64,000 nt of DNA. It comes from Actinomycetota bacterium (lineage in GTDB: Bacteria > Actinomycetota > Acidimicrobiia > Acidimicrobiales > Microtrichaceae). Where the stretch lies: positions 79,982 through 143,981 of the forward strand of contig JADJBW010000014.1 in the NCBI GenBank assembly GCA_016703525.1, given 5' to 3'. Of this stretch, positions 27,801 through 36,862 are shown piece after piece (position 1 is the stretch's first letter; each line of letters begins with the position of its first letter). Below the pieces are notes generated by a model. It saw only the letters and a program-made list of their open reading frames with translations, did no database searches and had not been told where the DNA came from. Both the position numbers and the translations under genes were made by a program.

Positions 27801-28460
27801 TCGGGCCTCGTGCTCCTGCTTCCGCACGGCCACGAAGGCCAAGGCCCCGAACACTCCTCCGCACGGATCGAACGGTTCCTGTCGGCCGCGGCCGAGGACA
27901 ACCTGCAGATCTGCAACGCGACGAGCGCGGCCCAGTACTTCCATCTGCTGCGCCGCCAGATGCATCGCAGCGTGCGCAAGCCGCTGATCGTGTTCACGCC
28001 CAAGTCGGGCCTGCGCTCGAAGGCCTACCGTTCCCCCGCGTCGGCGCTGTGCACGGGCACGTTCCAGGAGCTGCTCGTGGACGACGACTCATTCGACCGC
28101 AGCGCCGTCACCCGCCTCGTTCTCGCGTCGGGCAAGGTTGCACACGAGGCGATCGAGTACCGCGACGCCAACGGCATCGCCACCGCGGTCGGCAGGGTCG
28201 AGCAGCTGTTCCCGTGGCCCTTCGACGCGATCCTCGCCGAGCTCGACCGCCTGCCCGCCTGCCGCGAGGTCGTGTGGTTGCAGGAGGAGCCCGAGAACAT
28301 GGGGCCGTGGAACGGCATCAAGGGCTTCCTGTACAACACGCTCGGCGATCGCTACGAGATCCGCCGGGTGAGCCGCGACGACGCCGGATCACCCGCAACG
28401 GGCAAGGCCGCGATCCACGCGCAGGAGCAGCGCGAACTGATCGAGGCGGCGTTCGCCTGA
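24804..28460 (+). CDS. kgd: Multifunctional 2-oxoglutarate dehydrogenase E1 / decarboxylase (Kgd type)
   Basis: The 1218-residue protein has the actinobacterial two-in-one layout. Residues about 14-40 match the E1 N-terminal helix (NAWLVDEIYEAYRNDPNSV). An Ala/Pro/Thr-rich linker follows, then a succinyltransferase (E2) catalytic domain from about 95 to 335 with TYDHRIIQGA (His309), and the thiamine-diphosphate E1 domain from about 370 to the end. It has no lipoyl domain, as in Mycobacterium Kgd/SucA and Corynebacterium OdhA. It feeds 2-oxoglutarate into the TCA cycle as succinyl-CoA or succinic semialdehyde. In those genera it is controlled by FHA protein binding, which cannot be judged here. 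Confidence 0.95.
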   Translation: MPEEPGNSAEHLGPNAWLVDEIYEAYRNDPNSVSPTWQEFFTDYRPTTVPSRRNATPDVAAPATPPAATPAATPAAATRPPAATSAPGAAVEPPGTQIRGVGARIVENMERSLAVPTATSFREVPAKLLEVNRSIINGYLGRTRGGKVSFTHLIGYAIVRAIVDHVPQMNASFAEGPNGEPRLVRPEHVNLGLAVDLTKKDGTRTLLVPCIREADTMDFAEFVATYDDLIRKANNNRLSPDDFAGVTVTLTNPGTIGTERSVPRLMPGQGVIVGVGTLGFPTAFTAADQRTIADLGISKTMTISSTYDHRIIQGAESGLFLRHIHELLLGAEGFYEGIFESIGVPYTAVQWRTDVNPVDREEAMIGKQMQVANLINMYRVRGHLIADLDPLAAEPPEMHPELDPATYGLTIWDLEREFLTGVEQGVYAPVGGRERMRLGDMLHVLRDAYCRTVGIEYTHIQSTEEKRWVQEQVEGAPTRLDAAEQHHILGRLNAAEALEKFLATKWMGQKRFGLEGAESAIAILDALLDDAADRRLASAVLGMAHRGRLNVLVNIVGKSYEQLFKEFEGHVDPDSIQGSGDVKYHLGQTGTFTSRAGNQLPLELAANPSHLEAVDPVVEGMARARMDRIARGGSAGDYPVLPILLHGDAAFAGQGVIAETLNLSLIKGYKVGGTIHLVVNNQLGFTTDPSAARSSEYCTDIAKTVQAPIFHVNGDDPEACVRVARLALAYRQRFFKDVVIDMVCYRRHGHNEGDDPSYTQPLMYRRIDARRSVRKLYTEALVRRGDISIEDAEAALDDFNRRLQAALDETRSTAPSGEVIALPHPPARGVLPPADTAVGADTLETVYEALAATPDGLTIHPKLARQFDARTKLFRSGGVDWALAEAFAFGTLLHEGTSIRLTGQDSRRGTFSHRHSTLVDYETGGEHQPLAALAQGDTHLWIYDSLLSEYAALGFEYGYSVASPDALVMWEAQFGDFMNGAQMIIDQFIVSAENKWDQTSGLVLLLPHGHEGQGPEHSSARIERFLSAAAEDNLQICNATSAAQYFHLLRRQMHRSVRKPLIVFTPKSGLRSKAYRSPASALCTGTFQELLVDDDSFDRSAVTRLVLASGKVAHEAIEYRDANGIATAVGRVEQLFPWPFDAILAELDRLPACREVVWLQEEPENMGPWNGIKGFLYNTLGDRYEIRRVSRDDAGSPATGKAAIHAQEQRELIEAAFA

Positions 28461-28477
28461 CGCCATCGCAGGTGAAC

Positions 28478-28503
28478 GGTTCAGGCGGGCGGTTCAGGCG
28501 GGC
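28478..28503. repeat. Perfect 13-bp tandem duplication
   Basis: GGTTCAGGCGGGC occurs twice in succession between kgd and the convergent HAD gene. The second copy supplies the HAD stop codon; the first contains a stop in another frame. Confidence 0.85.
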
Positions 28504-29138
28504 GTGAGGCCGAGGAGCTGCTCGACCTCACGGATCGCCACGGTGTAGTCGGCGCCCACCTTGATGGTGGTCATCCGCATTGCCCGAGCCGGCTTCAGGT
28601 TGATGCCGAGGTCGTCGAGGAACACCACACGCGCCGGGTCGACACCGGCCAGCTCACAGGCGAGTTCGTAGAACCGAGGGTCGGGCTTGCGCACGCCGAC
28701 CTTGGACGATTCCACGATCACGTCGAAGGTCGCGAGCGCTTCGGCGAACCGCGACGCGCCCGCGCCGCCGTCGAGATCGGAGGCCGCCATCGACACGACG
28801 TTGTTGGTGAGCAGCGCGGTCGTCGCACGCTCGCGGCACCGTCGCACCAGGTCGACCATGGGCTCGCGCACCTCGCCGTCGAGGCACGCGAGCACCTCGG
28901 TCGCGTCGACACGAAAGCCCAGCGTCAGCGCCTCCGCCTCGAAGCGTCGCGTGAACTCGTCGAGCCCGATCGCGGACCGTTCGAAGTGCGCCCAAGCGTT
29001 GTCATCGGGGTTCGTCGCGTTGATCGTGCGGATGGCATCCGGCGGGAGCCCTACCCGACACTCATATGATGTGAACGCCTCGAATGGCGAGGCGAGGACG
29101 ACGCCGCCGAAGTCGAAGAAGACCGCGTCGAACGACAT
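28494..29138 (-). CDS. HAD-superfamily hydrolase
   Basis: The 214-residue protein has a HAD fold: motif I FFDFGGVVLAS (residues 7-17, here DFGG where many members have DxD), motif II TNN, the Lys-bearing VRKPDPRFYE and motif IV VFLDDLGINL. Such enzymes are phosphatases or dehalogenases. The replacement of the second motif-I Asp by Gly is common in the epoxide-hydrolase N-terminal-like subfamily, which lowers confidence in phosphatase activity. ATG 29138 has TAGGGT 8 nt upstream. Confidence 0.85.
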   Translation of the reverse strand: MSFDAVFFDFGGVVLASPFEAFTSYECRVGLPPDAIRTINATNPDDNAWAHFERSAIGLDEFTRRFEAEALTLGFRVDATEVLACLDGEVREPMVDLVRRCRERATTALLTNNVVSMAASDLDGGAGASRFAEALATFDVIVESSKVGVRKPDPRFYELACELAGVDPARVVFLDDLGINLKPARAMRMTTIKVGADYTVAIREVEQLLGLTPA

Positions 29139-29146
29139 GGGCGCCC

Positions 29147-29152
29147 ACCCTA
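29147..29152 (-). promoter_or_regulatory. Leaderless -10 element (TAGGGT) for the HAD hydrolase gene
   Basis: On the minus strand TAGGGT is 8 nt before ATG 29138, in the 46-bp gap to the divergent NYN gene. Confidence 0.5.
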
Positions 29153-29184
29153 ACCGGGCACACCGAAACGACCAGTACGTATCA

Positions 29185-30879
29185 ATGTCCACATCATCAT
29201 CACCAACCGAGACGACCGTCGTCGTCGACGGTTCGAACATCGCCACCGAAGGGCGGACGCTTCCGAGCCTCCGCCAACTCGACGAGGCGGTCCGTGACCT
29301 CATCTCCCAGCGGGAGTTCGACCACGTCGTGGTCGTCGTCGACGCCACGTTCGGCCATCGCATCGACGACACCGAACACGACCAGTACGAAGCCGCGATC
29401 AACGCCGGCGAGATCGTGACGCCACCCGCGGGTGCCGTCGGCCGCGGCGACGCCTTCATCCTCCAGATCGCCGACCGATCCGGCGCGACGATCCTGTCGA
29501 ACGACTCGTTCCAGGAGTTCCACGGAACCTACGACTGGCTCTTCGACGAGGGCCGACTGCTCGGAGGCAAGTCCGTACCACCGATCGGGTGGGTGTTCGT
29601 GGAACGCACGCCGGTCCGCGGCGAGCGAAGCCGCCGAGCGGTGCGCGACGCGAAGCGCAAGCAAGAACCGGCCGGTTCGGAGAGCCCGGCATCGGGCACC
29701 TCGACGCGCAGTCGGCGGGGCCGAGGGAAGTCCTCGCCGGACGCCGACGCCGACGCCGGCCCGGGCGCGAAGGCAGCGCCGACGAAGGCCGCTGCCTCCA
29801 AGTCCGCTGCAGCGAAGCCAGCGTCGGCGAAGCCCGCGACGGCATCGAGGCGCAAGCCCAAGTCCGCCGGTACTGCCCCGTCGACGTCGGCCACCGTCTC
29901 CTTGGCAACCGAGCCCGTGGCGGGAGCCGCCGAACGCGGGGCGCGCCGACGCAGGCGATCATCGCCGGCGTCCGCTCCCACGAACGAGCCGACGGTGTTT
30001 CTCCTGTTCGTCGCGAACCACCCGCTCGGCGCGTCCGTCGACGGCGAGGTCGTCGAGTTCAGCTCACACGGCGCGTACGTCCAAGTCGGCGACACGCGCT
30101 GCTATGTCCCCCTGCGCAACATGGGTTCGCCCGCGCCGCGCAGCGCACGCGATGCGTTGACCCTCGGCGAGCGCCGAGACTTTCACGTTGCTTCCTTCGA
30201 CCCGGATCGCCGGAGCGTGGATCTGATGATCCCCGATTTCCTCACACGCACAGGCGAGACTGTCCCCGATCCTCCCAGGACGGACGCGCCGCGTCCTGAG
30301 CGGGCAGGCACAGCAAACATCACCGGAAAGGAACCACCGATGGCGCCAACCAAGGCCACCGCGAAGAAGGCTCCCGCCAAGAAGGCCGCCCCGGCCAAGG
30401 CGGCGCCAGCGAAGAAGGCTGCGCCCGCCAAGGCTCCGGCCAAGAAGGCCGCGCCCGCCAAGGCCGCACCGGCCAAGAAGGCTGCGCCCGCCAAGGCTCC
30501 GGCCAAGAAGGCCGCACCCGCCAAGAAGGCAGCACCGGCAAAGAGGCTCCGGCCAAGAAGGCTGCACCCGCCAAGAAGGCTGCGCCGGCGAAGGGGCGCC
30601 GGCGAAGAAGGCCGCACCCGCCAAGGCAGCTCCGGCCAAGAAGGCCGCTCCGGCGAAGAAGGCCGCACCGGCCAAGGCAGCTCCGGCCAAGAAGGCCGCA
30701 CCGGCCAAGGCAGCTCCGGCCAAGAAGGCTGCGCCCGCGAAGGCACCGCCGCCAAGAAGGCCGCACCGGCCAAGAAGGCCGCGCCCGCCAAGAAGGCCGC
30801 TCCGGCCAAGAAGGCTGCACCCGCCAAGAAGGCTGCACCTGCAAAGAAGGCGCCGGCGAAGAAGGCCGCAGCGAAGTGA
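29185..30879 (+). CDS. NYN/Zc3h12a-type ribonuclease - S1 RNA-binding - Lys/Ala-rich tail protein
   Basis: One uninterrupted frame encodes an NYN/PIN-like nuclease domain (about residues 11-135; acidic residues in VVDGSN and GRGDAFIL, plus SNDSFQEF), a basic low-complexity linker (about 140-265), an S1-like RNA-binding domain (about 270-352) and a long histone-H1-like tail of AAPAKK units. The first two domains suggest an RNA endonuclease. Three deletions (about 30543, 30594 and 30748) shift the middle of the tail and then restore the frame. A good ribosome-binding site and ATG at 30340 suggest the tail may also be a separate protein, so this could be two genes whose separating stop was lost by an indel. 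Confidence 0.7.
   Translation: MSTSSSPTETTVVVDGSNIATEGRTLPSLRQLDEAVRDLISQREFDHVVVVVDATFGHRIDDTEHDQYEAAINAGEIVTPPAGAVGRGDAFILQIADRSGATILSNDSFQEFHGTYDWLFDEGRLLGGKSVPPIGWVFVERTPVRGERSRRAVRDAKRKQEPAGSESPASGTSTRSRRGRGKSSPDADADAGPGAKAAPTKAAASKSAAAKPASAKPATASRRKPKSAGTAPSTSATVSLATEPVAGAAERGARRRRRSSPASAPTNEPTVFLLFVANHPLGASVDGEVVEFSSHGAYVQVGDTRCYVPLRNMGSPAPRSARDALTLGERRDFHVASFDPDRRSVDLMIPDFLTRTGETVPDPPRTDAPRPERAGTANITGKEPPMAPTKATAKKAPAKKAAPAKAAPAKKAAPAKAPAKKAAPAKAAPAKKAAPAKAPAKKAAPAKKAAPAKRLRPRRLHPPRRLRRRRGAGEEGRTRQGSSGQEGRSGEEGRTGQGSSGQEGRTGQGSSGQEGCAREGTAAKKAAPAKKAAPAKKAAPAKKAAPAKKAAPAKKAPAKKAAAK
30340..30876 (+). repeat. Tandem GC-rich codon repeats encoding AAPAKK/APAKKAAPAK units
   Basis: Units of about 15-30 bp built on GCC-AAG-AAG-GCY-GCN-CC(N) recur over some 530 bp. 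The repetition makes assembly errors and natural length variation likely. The three frame breaks fall in near-identical units. Confidence 0.85.
30340..30879 (+). CDS. Histone-H1-like Lys/Ala/Pro-rich protein (internal, in-frame start)
   Basis: ATG 30340 (MAPTKATAKKAPAKK) is preceded by GGAAAGGA at about 7 nt, a much better ribosome-binding site than expected inside a coding region. The product consists almost wholly of AAPAKK-type repeats, as in bacterial histone-H1-like, nucleic-acid-binding proteins. It shares the frame of the NYN-S1 gene. Three single-base deletions give a non-repetitive middle section as the sequence stands; the restored product would be about 180 residues of uniform repeat. 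Confidence 0.55.
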   Translation: MAPTKATAKKAPAKKAAPAKAAPAKKAAPAKAPAKKAAPAKAAPAKKAAPAKAPAKKAAPAKKAAPAKRLRPRRLHPPRRLRRRRGAGEEGRTRQGSSGQEGRSGEEGRTGQGSSGQEGRTGQGSSGQEGCAREGTAAKKAAPAKKAAPAKKAAPAKKAAPAKKAAPAKKAPAKKAAAK

Positions 30880-30885
30880 CCTGAT

Positions 30886-30916
30886 CGAATCCGGGGGACG
30901 GTGTCCCCCGGATTCG
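30886..30916 (+). terminator. Strong hairpin between the histone-like gene and ettA
   Basis: CGAATCCGGGGGAC (30886-30899) pairs perfectly with GTCCCCCGGATTCG (30903-30916) around a 3-nt loop. It starts 6 nt after the preceding stop. No U-tract follows, as is common for GC-rich actinobacterial terminators. Confidence 0.75.
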
Positions 30917-30936
30917 GGCCATCCAACGGCGACCGA

Positions 30937-30942
30937 TACGAT
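30937..30942 (+). promoter_or_regulatory. Leaderless -10 element (TACGAT) for ettA
   Basis: TACGAT lies 8 nt before ATG 30951, just behind the terminator hairpin. Termination of one unit and leaderless initiation of the next are thus 20 bp apart. Confidence 0.55.
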
Positions 30943-30950
30943 CGCCCGCC

Positions 30951-32627
<1,677 letters not shown>

Positions 32628-32715
32628 GCCGCCGGGCGGCGGCGGATCGGCGGCTGTGGCGCCACCCGCTGCAACCGGTGGGTGAGAGGCTCACTTCCTG
32701 GGGTGGGGTGGTCCG

Positions 32716-32721
32716 TACCGT
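32716..32721 (+). promoter_or_regulatory. Leaderless -10 element (TACCGT) for the lipoprotein gene
   Basis: TACCGT is 8 nt before ATG 32730. Confidence 0.45.
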
Positions 32722-32729
32722 CGCTGGGC

Positions 32730-33628
32730 ATGTCGCGGTTGTGCGGGTCCGGTGGTCGGTGGCGTGGGGTGTCCGTCGTAGCGACGGGGGCGGCGTGCGC
32801 GGTGCTCGTGTTGGTGGTTGCGGCGGGGTGTTCCGACGCGGGCGAGGCGTCGGGCCGCTCGACCGATTCCACGGTGTTGGTCGGTGATCGGGAGTCAACC
32901 ACGACCGCCGCTGGTGCCTCGGGTGCGTCGGCGCCTCGGGTGCGACTGGAGCCCGGGGGCGGGCCTTCGGGGGCTTCGGGTGGTCGGGGTCGGTCGTGGG
33001 AGGTGACGACGCCGAGTTCGCGGGGACGCATAACACGGCGGCGCCGGCGGCGGCGGGTGGGACGCCGGTGGCGACGTTGCCGTTGACGACGGTGCCGGTG
33101 AGCCCGTTGGCGGCCGAGATCGAGGCGGCGTATGTGGCGGCGTGGGAGGACATCAAGGTTGCGGCGCAGCTCGACAACTACGAGACACCCCAGTTGGCCG
33201 ATCGCATCGTCGAGCCGATGTTGGAGAAGTTCCGCGGGCTGCTGCGCGGCCTTGACGTCGATGGCCGCCAGTTGGTGTGGGACAGCCCCGACGACTCGTG
33301 GCATCGCATCGAGGCGATCGAACAGTCCGACAACGGCGAGGTCACCGCGACGATCTGTGCCTATTTCGACGACGTGACGCTCGGGCAGGGAACCGGCGAG
33401 ATCGTCGATCGCGACGGCAGGTCCGCGATTCCGACGAGACGTTCACCAGGCCGGATGGAGTATGGCGATGGACACACCGGCAGAAGACCGATCCGGGTGG
33501 CGACGAAGCCTCGGACTGCGCGCTGCCGTCTCATGGCCGTGCCGGGGTGGCCACCACCCTGCCGGTGGCGCGCGCCAGATGGCGAGTTCGGTCGAGGGCG
33601 GCCTGGCCGACCGCGCGGCGGGCGGTAG
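32730..33628 (+). CDS. Lipoprotein of unknown function (two indels, 3' end uncertain)
   Basis: ATG 32730 opens a signal peptide ending in the lipobox VAAGC (Cys about residue 32), then a Ser/Thr/Gly-rich stretch. The frame breaks near 32990 and resumes as VGGDDAEFAG, with a helical domain (LAAEIEAAYVAAWEDIKVAA to DSWHRIEAIEQSDNGEVTATICAYFDD). A second break near 33418 leads to QVRDSDETFTRPDGVWRWTHRQKTD in a third frame. That domain looks like an extracellular SnoaL/NTF2-like fold, but I cannot name the family. The real stop is not determined, because the last frame has none before the next gene, so 33628 is provisional. Confidence 0.55.
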
Positions 33629-34406
33629 CGCGACGGGTGACGGTGCGAGGATCTCGGTGGGCGCACCGGCGGCAACGGCAAACCCGGCAGCGGCGCGCCA
33701 GCAGCGACCCGGCATCGCCCGCACCCGCCGATCCGATCACCTGCCGGTTCTTCCTCCCCGCGCCGACACCACAACCCTGTCGATCGGCAACGAAACCACC
33801 GACCTCGAACCCGGACTCCGCGTCTACCGCATCTGCTACCGCAACGGCATCCCCGTCACCCAACCCGCCTACATCACCATCCCCGCCGCCGGACCGGTCG
33901 CGCTCCCCGACCCCGCCGCGATCCTCCCCGACCTCATCGACCAAGCCGCCGACCAACTCACCAACCCCCCACCCACCCCCCCAACCAACCCACCCGGCCA
34001 AACCCTGCCAAACCTCACCACCTGGCTCGACGCACCCCAACCCACCTCAACACTGAGCGCAACCGCGGCGATCCCCGGCGTCACCGCCACCGCAACCGCA
34101 ACCCTTCGCTCCACCCACTTCACCATCAACCCGGCCGTCGACGGACCCGCGTCCCGCGACGACGCCACCACCATCACCTGCCCCGGCCACGGCACCCCCT
34201 ACCGGCCCAACACCACGCCGAACCGCTCGACATGCGCCCACCGGTTCACCACCCCAACCCGCGACCTCACCATCACCGTCACCACCGTGTGGCACCTCAC
34301 CTGGACCTCCAACATCGACCCCGGCGGCGACCTCGGCACCGTCACCGCCACCACCACCGTCCCCTACCGGGTCCAAGAACTCGCCACCACCATCCGAACC
34401 CACTAA
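33462..34406 (+). CDS. Secreted or surface protein of unknown function, C-rich gene
   Basis: The reliable part starts near 33740 (PITCRFFLPAP, then after a probable one-base loss at about 33765, DTTTLSIGNETTDLEPGLRVYRICYRNG) and runs to the TAA at 34404-34406. The product has about 215 well-behaved residues with a Pro/Thr-rich middle and a beta-rich end containing four Cys in all, two of them in TITCPGHG and STCAHRF. The N-terminus is unclear because of indels; 33462 is only the outer limit of the frame. Codon use changes sharply here to C-ending, G-poor codons shared with the next gene, suggesting that both belong to one acquired unit. No family recognised. Confidence 0.5.
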   Translation: MAMDTPAEDRSGWRRSLGLRAAVSWPCRGGHHPAGGARQMASSVEGGLADRAAGGSATGDGARISVGAPAATANPAAARQQRPGIARTRRSDHLPVLPPRADTTTLSIGNETTDLEPGLRVYRICYRNGIPVTQPAYITIPAAGPVALPDPAAILPDLIDQAADQLTNPPPTPPTNPPGQTLPNLTTWLDAPQPTSTLSATAAIPGVTATATATLRSTHFTINPAVDGPASRDDATTITCPGHGTPYRPNTTPNRSTCAHRFTTPTRDLTITVTTVWHLTWTSNIDPGGDLGTVTATTTVPYRVQELATTIRTH

Positions 34407-34515
34407 CACCCAGCCCCACCGACACCCCCCCCCACCGGCCCCACCCACCACGCCCCGAGCCGTCAACCGCCCCGCGACCGGTGACACGTCAAACCCGGAA
34501 ATGTTCAGACACGCC

Positions 34516-34544
34516 TTGCACACCGAATACACGTTCGATATCCT
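34516..34544 (+). promoter_or_regulatory. Promoter with both boxes, leaderless, for the DUF222/HNH gene
   Basis: TTGCAC (34516-34521) and TATCCT (34539-34544) are 17 nt apart, close to the sigma-70 ideal. ATG 34553 follows 8 nt after the -10 box, so the transcript would begin at or beside the start codon. It is the only promoter in the window with a good -35 match. Confidence 0.7.
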
Positions 34545-34552
34545 AAGAACTG

Positions 34553-36191
34553 ATGTTCGGCGAGGGAACAGACGCACAAGGCGGCAACGACCGCGACCCA
34601 AACAACCCCGGCCTCAGCGGCCGCGGTCGGTTGGCGACGTTAGCGACGAGATCCGCCTGATCGACACCCTCGGCGCCCAAGTCGTCGAACTCGGCGCACG
34701 CGCCGACAACCTCACCACCAACCTCGCCGACCCCAACAAAGCGATCCCACTCACGCTCGCAACCACACTCGCAGCCGACCTCTCCGCCGCAACCACACGC
34801 CTACGCCGCGCCGTCGACGTCATCACCGTGACCGCAGCCACCGCAACCATCAACCACGCCGTCCACCACCGCGACGGCATGCGATCCGAACGCGCCTGGC
34901 TCGCCACACACACCGGGATCAGCCGCAACGAAGCCAACCGCCTCGCCCGCGCCACCATCGACCCGTCTTCGAACCGTTCCGCCAAGCCTTCACCGACCGC
35001 CACATCGAACTCGGACACCTCAACGCAGCCACCACCATCCTGCCCACCGAACTCACCGGCACCGAACGCGACCTCGCCATCGAACTCATCGCAAGCTGGC
35101 AACAACGCCTCATCGACGTCGCCACCGACACCACCATCGACCAATTCACCCGGTTCTGCCGCGAACTCCGCGCCAAACTCACCATCAACGGCGACAGCGA
35201 CCCCTCCACCGACACCTCCACCGCATGGACCGCACGCACGTTCCAAAACCGGTGGGTCCTCAACGCCGACCTCTCCGCAGACGACGGCGCCCAACTCGAA
35301 ACACTCCTCACCGAACGGATGCAACTCATCCGCACCCGCCTCACCAACGAACACGCCCAACACACCAACAACGCTGACGATGCTGATCGCGCTGACGGTG
35401 TTGATCGCGTTGATGGTGCTGACGGTCAGGTCGTGTTACCGACCCAACGGCAACTCCGCGCGATGGCGTTGATGGAACTCGTCCTCGACGGCGCCGGAGC
35501 GAAACAACCCGGACGCGTCGGCCTCTACCTCCACATCAACCTCGAAGACCTCAACACCGAACCCACCGAACACGACCTCTTCACCGGCGCCAACGCCCAC
35601 ACCGAAGCCGATCTCGACATCACCGACACCACCCTGTGGAACCTCCTCGCGGATGCCGACATCACCCCCGTGTTCAACCACAACGGCCAACCCCTCTGCT
35701 ACGGCCGAACCCGCCGATTCGCACCCCCAATCCTGCGACGCGTCCTCGCCCACCGCGACCGACACTGCGTCTGGCCCGGCTGCACCACACCCGCGAACCG
35801 CACCCACACCCACCACCTCCACACCTGGGCAAACGGCGGCACAACCGACCCCAACAACACCGCCGGCGTCTGCCCCACCGACCACCACCACCTCCACACC
35901 AACGACTTCACCACCACCCGCAACGCCGACGGCACCCTCAACACCACCCGACCCGACGGCACCCCCATCCCCACCACACCCAACTACCGCACCCCAACCC
36001 GCTTCGAACGCTACGCCCACCAACGACAACACGACCACGAACAGCCCCCGGCCCCTGACGAACACGAAACCCACCACGCGAAGACACCGCCGCGCCCGCC
36101 GCGGGCCCCGGCGAAGATGGGGCCCACACGACCAACGAGTACCTCGACCTCTACGCCGAGCACCTGGGGACCGACAAGGCCGGTCACCTGA
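34553..36191 (+). CDS. DUF222 / HNH endonuclease-domain protein (three indels in the sequence)
   Basis: Reconstruction gives an N-terminal DUF222 helical region (SDEIRLIDTLGAQVVELGARA onward) and a C-terminal HNH nuclease domain: RDRHCVWPGC, HTHHLHTWANGGTTDPNN and CPTDHHHLH supply the metal ligands. Deletions at about 34633, 34963 and 36079 split it into three frames. After the last, the tail reads EYLDLYAEHLG in a frame that does not stop at 36191, so the end is approximate. An Asp-rich repeat (about 35375-35430) separates the domains. Such genes occur in many copies in Acidimicrobiia and other actinobacteria; their role is unknown, though mobility or defence is often suspected. Composition is strongly C-rich and unlike the neighbours. 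Confidence 0.75.
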
Positions 36192-36862
36192 GCGCCCTCA
36201 CGACCGGGTGTTCCTCCACTCCAAGCGAGCCGATGTCTGGGGGGGGGTGCGCAACGCACGCCTCCTGGCACGATCGGGCGGCCGCCCCCAGACAGCCCTG
36301 CGATAGTTCTGCTCCAGCTGGCAGGAGCTGGCTGCCGCACTCGGCCCAACAACGTGCCGGAGCCACCTGGGCGCCCTCCGAACTTCCTCCCAAGGACACA
36401 CACGACGCGCCGACCCCCGCCTGGCGGGGCCGCGCGACGGCGAGAAGCGCGAAACGCGGTCGAGGCGCCGGCACCGACATCGAGCTCAAGCGCGAGGACC
36501 GCGAGCCGGGACCTGCTGGGGGCCGGGCACGACCGCTCACAGGCGACCGCCGCAGCGACGACGCCACGAGCGCACGATGTTCGCCACCGCAAGCTGGTGA
36601 ACGCCCAACGACCACAGCCCACGATCGAGCGCGCGCGAGCTACGAGCAGATCACGCTGCAGCCTGACGGATCAGGGACCCACTCCACGCGAGCACGGCGG
36701 CCTGGGGACGGCCAGAATCCGAGGACCTGAACGTCGGCCAGCCGACTACAGAGACGCAGGGGGCCGGAGGGGGAGTTGGCGCTGGTGGGGGTGGCACACG
36801 CTGCTGGGTCGGCCTGGCGGCCGGCGTCATCGCACACGCCCTGCGCCGGGCATGATGCGGGT
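36192..36862. other. 670-bp region with no recognisable gene
   Basis: No reading frame here gives a credible protein, and no tRNA, hairpin array or IS end is visible. It contains a run of nine G (36239-36247) and a short palindrome GTCGGCCAGCCGAC near 36733. Open frames that cross it have random-looking, Arg/Pro-rich translations. It may include the displaced tail of the HNH gene and an eroded remnant. Confidence 0.5.

Noticed and set aside
23880..27965. A 1361-codon open frame antisense to kgd
   Set aside because: High GC removes stop codons; the translation is repetitive and Arg/Val/Asp-rich. Only its last 261 codons (xthA) are real, with a proper start and promoter element.
30340..30876. 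Regular repeats that might suggest a CRISPR array or minisatellite
   Set aside because: There are no unique spacers, and the unit is a multiple of codons encoding AAPAKK-type protein repeats.
34553..36191. HNH gene as part of an intron, CRISPR or restriction system
   Set aside because: No methylase, split host gene or repeat array is near. The DUF222 partner domain marks the separate actinobacterial multi-copy family.
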